DNA of 14,568 nt. It comes from JBOHNM01 sp050730675 (GTDB lineage: Bacteria; Planctomycetota; Phycisphaerae; Phycisphaerales; UBA1924). Positions 6,818-14,568 of this stretch are shown here, one piece after another. The stretch's first letter is position 1. Each line of letters starts with the position of its first letter. The stretch covers positions 1 through 14,568 of the forward strand of contig JBOHNM010000104.1 in the NCBI GenBank assembly GCA_050730675.1. Reading direction: 5' to 3'. The position numbers and the translations under genes are program-made. Under the pieces are notes generated by a model. The model did not search any database and was not told the origin of the DNA. It saw only the letters and a list, made by a program, of their open reading frames with translations.

Positions 6818-7876
6818 TCATTCATCGTCTTGATCCGGTCGAGCAACAACCCAGATTCGCTTGAGTGATAATTCGGCTCGAAACTCTTCTGAAAGATTTT
6901 CGTAATTCTCTAACAGAGCTTCGATGAGTTGATCCGAATCCCATAGACGAACGCGAAAGAACTGGTTGGCAAGCTCTTTGTCTACTGACGATTTGAATCC
7001 GCCCCATGATACTAAAAGACCCTGTTCGGCTCCGACGTTCTGCATTGTGCCGAGGAGTTGGTCAAGCGTAGGTCGATCAACGGGGCTTTCGCTGCTCTTG
7101 ACTTGTACACAAATGCGAGGCCGACCAAATCCAAGCGAACCTGGAGCCGCAAGGATATCAATTCCCTTGTCTCCTCCTTCGGGCGGAACATGCGTTGTGT
7201 AGCCTTGAGCTTCCAGGACGGCCGCGACAACTCGCTGCATTCCGTGACCCTTGAATTGGCGCAACAATTGAGCAGCGATTTCATCACGGGCCGCCCGTGC
7301 GAGATCGATTCCATCATCGCTTGCTACGTTCTCAGTTGCATGCTGACCAGGCTCGCCTGGTAATGCGCGCGGAAGTCCGGCGTTCTTCCACCCAGCCTTT
7401 GCCATTGCGCGAACGCGTCGCTCCGCCTCGTTGCGTTTGATTTCGCAGATCGTCATGAACGCGCCCATCGAGTACAACAAGTCTTGATCAAATGCAGATC
7501 TCGGAACATCCGTGTTTAGCCATTTGACGGGGCGGCCGACGTGATACGGGTCTTTGGCAGTGGCAGAGAACTCTGGCGGACCAGTGATTTCGCCAACTGC
7601 AATAGCGGCTTTTTGTTTCCGGGGTGTGACAATCCAATCCCCCGGCTTCATTCCGAGAAGAAACGCCCAGAATTGTCCGGCTGTGTGCCCTTGTGCGCGC
7701 TGTGTTCGAGTAGGCCAGAGCTTGATTACGAGTGACTTCACATCGTCATAGCTTTTCACGGCCGTTGGGTCAAGCTTGTCAAACGTCCCTCCCCAAGTCA
7801 GATACACCCGATTGTCTTCGAGGAATTTTTCTTCGTGCTCACCATGCCTACCAGCACGAACCAACCAAAGTGCCAT
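6818..7876 (-). CDS. Mrr-type restriction endonuclease with N-terminal reader-like domain
   Basis: The 352-residue product has two parts. Residues 1-150 (MALWLVRAGRHGEHEEKFL..., with KPGDWIVTPRKQKAAIAVGEITGP at about 77-100 and FDQDLLYSMGAFMTICEIKRNEAERR) look like a PUA/EVE-like fold of the kind that reads modified bases; this is inference from pattern. Residues 195-325 form an Mrr catalytic domain: an Mrr-like helix (QRVVAAVLEAQGY), GGDKGIDILA with Asp240, and CVQVKSS with Gln258 and Lys260, giving the D-QxK nuclease motif. Mrr enzymes cut methylated or otherwise modified foreign DNA (Type IV). The ATG at 7876 has AAGGAG six bases upstream. Base composition is much lower in GC than both neighbours (27 GC of 60 at 6901-6960, against 45 of 60 at 6361-6420), suggesting acquisition. 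No methyltransferase or specificity gene is adjacent. Confidence 0.88.
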   Translation of the reverse strand: MALWLVRAGRHGEHEEKFLEDNRVYLTWGGTFDKLDPTAVKSYDDVKSLVIKLWPTRTQRAQGHTAGQFWAFLLGMKPGDWIVTPRKQKAAIAVGEITGPPEFSATAKDPYHVGRPVKWLNTDVPRSAFDQDLLYSMGAFMTICEIKRNEAERRVRAMAKAGWKNAGLPRALPGEPGQHATENVASDDGIDLARAARDEIAAQLLRQFKGHGMQRVVAAVLEAQGYTTHVPPEGGDKGIDILAAPGSLGFGRPRICVQVKSSESPVDRPTLDQLLGTMQNVGAEQGLLVSWGGFKSSVDKELANQFFRVRLWDSDQLIEALLENYENLSEEFRAELSLKRIWVVARPDQDDE

Positions 7877-7882
7877 AGCGCG

Positions 7883-7888
7883 CTCCTT
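7883..7888 (-). promoter_or_regulatory. Shine-Dalgarno site of the Mrr gene
   Basis: AAGGAG on the minus strand lies six bases before the ATG at 7876. It favours that start over the longer frame beginning at 7903 (MSFFSKERAM), which would place this site inside the coding sequence. Confidence 0.8.
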
Positions 7889-7908
7889 CGAGAAGAATGA
7901 CACGCCAG

Positions 7909-7927
7909 TCTACGAGATTTTCGTAGA
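7909..7927. promoter_or_regulatory. Inverted repeat in the Mrr gene leader
   Basis: TCTACGA (7909-7915) and TCGTAGA (7921-7927) form a perfect 7-bp inverted repeat with a 5-base spacer, 20 bases ahead of the Shine-Dalgarno site. It could be a repressor or controller-protein operator, or a leader hairpin restricting expression of a toxic nuclease. Nothing here shows which. Confidence 0.5.
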
Positions 7928-8038
7928 GACTTCATGGCTGCACCGCCAACTCTCAATAAAAAGGCTTCGATCAATCCCGAACATTCATGGTGATAGTGCG
8001 TCGAGCAGATCATCCGGCGAACGAACAATCTGTTGTGC

Positions 8039-10912
<2,874 letters not shown>

Positions 10913-11168
10913 GGGAGGCTCCTGCGGTGGTGTTCGTCTGCATCAACCGTAGCTTGTGATCGGCATGAAGCGAATCAATTGGGATTAGGTGTTGGATAAG
11001 GGGAAGTGATGAGATGACCAGGCGAACAGATGAGGTACGAGGCGACCGCGGACAATTGGACGTTTGCCGGGTTGTTTGAAACGTGTGCGATCGGGTGATT
11101 GGGGAAACCCGAATTGGGCGGAGGTGGTATGACGGGCGGCGGAGCACCGAGAGTCGTGGAGTGGACAC
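10913..11168. other. Divergent intergenic region between acnA and the beta-helix gene
   Basis: This 256-base region must hold the promoters for acnA (minus) and the beta-helix gene (plus), but I see no clear -35/-10 pair. It has a lower GC content than the flanking genes. The only structure I see is a 6-bp inverted repeat, TCGGGT (11091-11096) with ACCCGA (11107-11112), which could be chance. Shine-Dalgarno sites lie at both edges: AGGAG at 10919-10923 for acnA and GGAG at 11158-11161 for the next gene. Confidence 0.5.
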
Positions 11169-11999
11169 ATGAGTGATGTTGATCGTCGTTCCATTTTGGC
11201 CGGTCTGGCAGGCGTTGGAGGTGTTGCGGCGCTGGCTTCGATGGCGGGCGCGGCGCAGCCCGCGGCCGGGCGGCCGGCGCGGGCATCGACAGACGGACGG
11301 AGGCTGCTGACGGGACGGACGGGGACGCTGACGATCAGCTGGCCGGGGTCGTATGCGCTAGCTGGAGATATCTGTGCCGTCGAGGGGAAGAACGGCATCG
11401 TGATCGATGCCAGCGGCGTGAGCTTGGACCTGAACGGATTCACGGTGCGGAGCGAGACGCTTGCGGGGTACGGCATCACCACCGGCGCGGGTGGACGGAC
11501 CGGGGTCTCGGTGTGCGGTGGGAAGGTCTCGGGATTCTCGGTCGGCGTATTCCTCGGCACCAACGGAACCACGGACTCGTGGGTTTCGGCGGAGGATCTG
11601 GTGATCCACCGCCCGGGGACGCTGGGGGTGTATGTTTTTTCGCCGCTGGTCAGCGGGCTGGGGATTGTGCGGCGGTGCACGGTGTGGCAGGCGGGGTACG
11701 CGACATCGCCGGCGACGACGGGGGACGCGTCGGGAATTCTCATGCTCAACGCGTGCGGGGTCATCGAGGACTGCGTGGTGGTGGAGGTGATCAACTCGTC
11801 TTCCGGGTACGGGGCGTACGGGATCAACCAATTCGGGGGGACCGAGGTGATGGTGGTTGACAACCGCGTCACGCGGTGCGGGACGGGCATCCGGCTGCAC
11901 CAAGCCAGCGGCGTGGTGTACCGCGACAACATCGTCACCGGTTCGATCCGGGCGTGGGATGCCGGAGGTGCAACCGATGGGGGCGGGAACGTGTCCTGA
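11169..11999 (+). CDS. Tat-exported right-handed beta-helix protein
   Basis: The 276-residue product begins MSDVDRRSILAGLAGVGGVAALASMAGAAQPAAG: a twin-arginine pair, a hydrophobic stretch and an Ala-rich cleavage region, so it is probably exported folded by Tat. The mature part has the start of a parallel beta-helix, with GSYALAGDI followed by NGIVIDASGVSLDLNGFTVRS near residues 77-97. Several short rungs follow: YGITTGAGGRTGVSVCGGKVSGFSVGVFLG, GLGIVRRCTVWQAG, GVIEDCVVVEV, EVMVVDNRVTRCGTGIRL and VVYRDNIVTG. This is the architecture of pectate-lyase-like and NosD-like proteins, but I see no catalytic residues, so binding or enzymatic function is open. A GGAG eight bases before the ATG supports the start. 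It is followed by two other Tat substrates in the same direction. Confidence 0.85.
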   Translation: MSDVDRRSILAGLAGVGGVAALASMAGAAQPAAGRPARASTDGRRLLTGRTGTLTISWPGSYALAGDICAVEGKNGIVIDASGVSLDLNGFTVRSETLAGYGITTGAGGRTGVSVCGGKVSGFSVGVFLGTNGTTDSWVSAEDLVIHRPGTLGVYVFSPLVSGLGIVRRCTVWQAGYATSPATTGDASGILMLNACGVIEDCVVVEVINSSSGYGAYGINQFGGTEVMVVDNRVTRCGTGIRLHQASGVVYRDNIVTGSIRAWDAGGATDGGGNVS

Positions 12000-12148
12000 G
12001 GGCTTGCAGTGCAGAATGGCGTGCGATCGAAGCGGTTTGAGTGGCCGGCGCTGCTTGCCAGCGTGTGGACGCGTGACAGGGACGCGGCAGGTGCGCATCA
12101 TGTGTGCAGCGTTGCCAGTTCTTGGTGCGCGTTGGATCCTTTCCCCGG

Positions 12149-12169
12149 CCCCCCACCTTCATCGGGGGG
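12149..12169 (+). promoter_or_regulatory. C6/G6 hairpin in the leader of the first SDR gene
   Basis: Six C (12149-12154) and six G (12164-12169) can pair around a 9-base loop, ending four bases before the GGAG ribosome binding site. It has no T tract, so it is not an intrinsic terminator. It might hinder or set translation initiation of the gene starting at 12184. Confidence 0.35.
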
Positions 12170-12173
12170 AGAT

Positions 12174-12177
12174 GGAG
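12174..12177 (+). promoter_or_regulatory. Ribosome binding site selecting the ATG at 12184
   Basis: GGAG lies six bases before the ATG at 12184. The in-frame ATG at 12172 has its purine tract directly abutting it, which is too close, so MSITRRDF rather than MESRMSIT is the likelier N-terminus. Confidence 0.7.
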
Positions 12178-12183
12178 TCACGC

Positions 12184-13464
12184 ATGTCGATCACTCGTCG
12201 GGACTTTGTGAAGTTGGGCGTTGCGGCGGGTGCCGCGGCGGCGGTGGTGGGCGTTGCTGGGCGGGCGCGTGCGGCGACGAAGGTGGCGCAGCCGGTGGGC
12301 AAGGCCGTAAAGAAGCCGCTGAAGATCTTGATCCTCGGCGGAACGGCGTTCCTCGGTCCGGCGGTGGTGGACGCGTGCAAGGCCCGCGGGCATTCGGTGA
12401 CGATCTTCAACCGCGGCAAGACGGAGAAGCGAATCGGCGCGGTCGAGGGGGTTGAGCACTTGTACGGCAACCGCGACCCTGAGAAGCGCGCGGATGATGC
12501 GGATGAGAAGAGCCCGAAGGGGCTGAGCGAGCTCGAAAAGGGCGAGTGGGATGTCGTCGTGGACACGTCAGGGTTTGTACCGCGGATCGTGGACGCGAGC
12601 GCGAAACTGCTGGCGCCGCGCGTGAAGCAGTACATCTTTATCTCGTCGGTGTCGGCGTTTGCCCGCAACGACATCCCGAACCAGGACGAGAGCGGCGCGG
12701 TCGGGAAGATGGCCAACGAGACCGACGAACAGGTCAGCGGCGGAAACTACGGACCGCTGAAGGCCCTGTGCGAGAAGGCCGCGGAGGACGCGATGCCGGG
12801 GCGGGTGACGAACATCCGGCCGGGGTACATCGTCGGGCCCGGCGACGGGAGCGACCGGTTCACATACTGGCCGGTGCGGGCGAGCAAGGGGGGCGAGATG
12901 CTCGCGCCCGGGACGCCGTCGGACCCGGTACAGATCGTGGACGTGCGCGACCTGGCGGCGTTCATCGTGCGGTGCTCCGAGAAGCGAACGATGGGCGTCA
13001 TCAATGTTGTGGGGCCTGTGAAGCCGACGACCTGGGGCGAGGTGCTCGGCGTGTGCGTGACGGCGGCGAAGGCAAAGGGTACGGAGCCAAAGCTGACGTG
13101 GGTGGAAGCAGAGTTCCTTGAGGAGCAGGGGATCGAGGCGGGCAGCCTGCCGATCTGGATTCCCCCGGCAGGCGAATACAAGGGCTTCCACCTTTGGAGC
13201 AACGCGAAGGCGGTAGCGGCGGGGCTGACGACGCGGCCGACGGCGGAGACGTGCCGTGATCTGCTGGTCTGGTGGCCAAAGGAGGTCGAACGGCGCACCC
13301 GCGTAGGCAAGGAGCTGACGGCGGCGGCAGAAAAGGAAGGGAAGCCGGCGCCAAAGCTGGGAGACCCGGAAAAGCCGCGGGCGGGGATTCCGGCGGAGAA
13401 GGAAGCGGCGGTGCTGAAGGCATGGAAGGACCGAAAGCCGGCCGAGAAGAAAGACGAGAAGTGA
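12184..13464 (+). CDS. Tat-exported NAD(P)-binding epimerase/SDR-family protein
   Basis: The 426-residue product opens MSITRRDFVKLGVAAGAAAAVVGVAGRARA, a clear twin-arginine signal (TRRDFVK), so the folded enzyme is probably exported with its cofactor bound. An extended-SDR Rossmann fold follows: LKILILGGTAFLG with the nucleotide-binding glycines at 52, 53 and 58, FNRGK, WDVVVDTSG, a Ser-containing YIFISSVSAF, and Tyr189-x-x-x-Lys193 (YGPLK). IRPGYIVGPGDGSDRFTYWPVR and VQIVDVRDLAAFIV are shared with the next gene. The last 55 residues or so are rich in Lys, Glu, Pro and Ala. The family includes NAD-dependent epimerases/dehydratases and chloroplast CSP41-like proteins; the substrate is unknown. 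Its paralogue starts 96 bases downstream, and the two are probably co-transcribed. Confidence 0.88.
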   Translation: MSITRRDFVKLGVAAGAAAAVVGVAGRARAATKVAQPVGKAVKKPLKILILGGTAFLGPAVVDACKARGHSVTIFNRGKTEKRIGAVEGVEHLYGNRDPEKRADDADEKSPKGLSELEKGEWDVVVDTSGFVPRIVDASAKLLAPRVKQYIFISSVSAFARNDIPNQDESGAVGKMANETDEQVSGGNYGPLKALCEKAAEDAMPGRVTNIRPGYIVGPGDGSDRFTYWPVRASKGGEMLAPGTPSDPVQIVDVRDLAAFIVRCSEKRTMGVINVVGPVKPTTWGEVLGVCVTAAKAKGTEPKLTWVEAEFLEEQGIEAGSLPIWIPPAGEYKGFHLWSNAKAVAAGLTTRPTAETCRDLLVWWPKEVERRTRVGKELTAAAEKEGKPAPKLGDPEKPRAGIPAEKEAAVLKAWKDRKPAEKKDEK

Positions 13465-13560
13465 GTTTCCGCGGTAAATTGCTGCCAATCAACAGCCTGA
13501 CGGGTAGCGCTGGATCGCGCATCTGATGAGGCGTTGGGGGTTGTGCAGGCGGGGTGCGCG

Positions 13561-14568
13561 ATGGAACTTCACCGTCGTCGGTTCATTCAGTCGTCGATTG
13601 CACTGGCGCTGGGGGCGGGGCTTGCGCGGTCGGTGCTTGCTCGCGCTGTTGGTGACCAACCCAAGCAAACAAAGGACGACGGGCTGATCACCAACCAAGC
13701 GGTGAAGCGGGCGGACAAGCCCCTGCGCGTGCTGTTCCTGGGTGGGACGATGTTCTTGGGTCCGGCCGCGGTTGAGTGGGCGGTCGCGCGGGGGCACACG
13801 GTCACGCTCTTCAACCGCGGCAAAAGCAACCCGGAGATGTTCCCGGGCCTCGAGAAGCTGCGCGGCGATCGACGCAAGGGTGAGATCGAGGCGCTGGGCG
13901 GCAAGCGCGAGTGGGATGTGGTGATCGACACCTACGCATACCTGCCGAAAGAGATGCGCCAGATGCAGGAAATTCTGAAAGGCCGCGTGGGGCACTACGT
14001 GATGGTGGCGACGGCAAACGTCTACAGCGACGAGACCAAGCCGGGGCAGGACGAGACCGCGCCGGTTTGGAACGAGTGGCCGGATGAGGGCGACGTGAGC
14101 GAGAAGACCTACGGCCCGATGAAGCGCGGGTGCGAGGTTGAAGTTGAAAAGGCGATGCCGGAGCATTGCGTGAGCGTGCGCCCAAGCCTGATCTGCGGGC
14201 CGCGGGACCCGACGGATCGGTTCACGTATTGGCCGCTGCGGTGCAAACGCGGCGGCGAGATCCTGGCGCCGGTAGGGCCGGATGAGCCGGTGCAGTTCGT
14301 GGATGTGCGCGACCTCGGCCGGTTCCTGGTGCTCGCCTGCGAGAAGAAGCTGACGGGGGCGTACAACGCGAGCGGCCCGGCGGGCATGAAGCTTGGGGCG
14401 CTGCTCGAGGCGTGCATTGCGGCGGCGAAACCGCCCACGCCCGCGCGGCTGACTTGGGCGCCGCTGAAATTCCTGAACGACAACAAAGTCGAGAGCTGGT
14501 CGGACCTGCCGGTCTGGATCCCCTCGGCGGATCCCGAGCAGGCGGGGTCGAACCTGCGAGTAGGGAAC
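13561..14568 (+). CDS. Second Tat-exported SDR paralogue, truncated by the window edge
   Basis: This frame is open from 13561 to the last base with no stop, giving 336 residues. It starts MELHRRRFIQSSIALALGAGLARSVLARA, a twin-arginine signal (HRRRFIQ). Then come LRVLFLGGTMFLG (glycines 61, 62 and 67), FNRGK, WDVVIDTYAY, VMVATANVY with Thr at the usual Ser position, and Tyr184-x-x-x-Lys188 (YGPMK). VRPSLICGPRDPTDRFTYWPLR and VQFVDVRDLGRFLVLACEKK match the preceding gene closely, so the pair is a tandem duplication. The spacer before it is 96 bases and has no terminator. The ATG is preceded by a G-rich tract rather than a canonical ribosome binding site. The Tat signal, the catalytic pair and most of the fold are present; only the C-terminus is missing. 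Substrate unknown. Confidence 0.88.
   Translation, partial: MELHRRRFIQSSIALALGAGLARSVLARAVGDQPKQTKDDGLITNQAVKRADKPLRVLFLGGTMFLGPAAVEWAVARGHTVTLFNRGKSNPEMFPGLEKLRGDRRKGEIEALGGKREWDVVIDTYAYLPKEMRQMQEILKGRVGHYVMVATANVYSDETKPGQDETAPVWNEWPDEGDVSEKTYGPMKRGCEVEVEKAMPEHCVSVRPSLICGPRDPTDRFTYWPLRCKRGGEILAPVGPDEPVQFVDVRDLGRFLVLACEKKLTGAYNASGPAGMKLGALLEACIAAAKPPTPARLTWAPLKFLNDNKVESWSDLPVWIPSADPEQAGSNLRVGN

Noticed and set aside
10934..10981. TTGATT-17-AAGCTA on the minus strand as the acnA promoter
   Set aside because: The -35 is fair but the -10 matches the consensus at only one position.
11857..12183. Longer frame for the first SDR gene starting inside the beta-helix gene
   Set aside because: The Tat signal MSITRRDF with GGAG six bases upstream marks the start at 12184; the upstream part has no homology-like features.

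Overview
The window reads as a chromosomal segment of a high-GC planctomycete, most likely of the Phycisphaerae/Phycisphaerales type. The pointers are a secreted protein ending in a two-repeat GC-type dockerin-like module, a run of Tat-exported oxidoreductase and beta-helix proteins, a membrane-anchored protein with the pseudopilin-like SVGxDxxDDGG tail common in planctomycetes, an AGG-phased 9-base tandem repeat, and a rpsP-trmD-rplS cluster without rimM. The lineage is inferred from gene style; no rRNA gene is present.

Layout. 70-1674 (+) encodes a single-pass membrane protein of unknown role. 1763-3456 (+) is a translation block: rpsP (TTG start behind a perfect GGAGGT), an intrinsic terminator, trmD, rplS, and a second intrinsic terminator. 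3552-4595 (+) is a zinc-less medium-chain dehydrogenase/reductase. A short 9-base tandem repeat lies in the convergent gap before a secreted dockerin-type protein on the minus strand (4685-5632). An aldo/keto reductase follows, divergently transcribed (5745-6794, +).

A distinctly AT-richer patch (about 6795-8038) holds a lone Mrr-type restriction endonuclease (6818-7876, -) with no methyltransferase beside it and an inverted repeat in its leader. Next is the TCA-cycle aconitase acnA (8039-10912, -), whose coding sequence carries an in-frame REP-like palindrome with a direct repeat. The right end (11169-14568, +) encodes three consecutive proteins with twin-arginine signals: a right-handed beta-helix protein and two paralogous NAD(P)-binding epimerase/SDR proteins. 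The second of these runs off the window and has no stop here.

How the genes fit together. The ribosomal block is a housekeeping operon in which the terminator probably sets rpsP expression apart from trmD-rplS. The two enzyme genes after it, the dockerin protein and acnA look like separate transcription units. The Mrr enzyme is probably an acquired Type IV-like defence gene. The three Tat substrates suggest a periplasmic or cell-surface metabolic locus of unknown substrate. I saw no tRNA, rRNA, CRISPR array, transposase or integrase. The two longest spaces without a gene, 10913-11168 and 12000-12183, are both under 300 bases.
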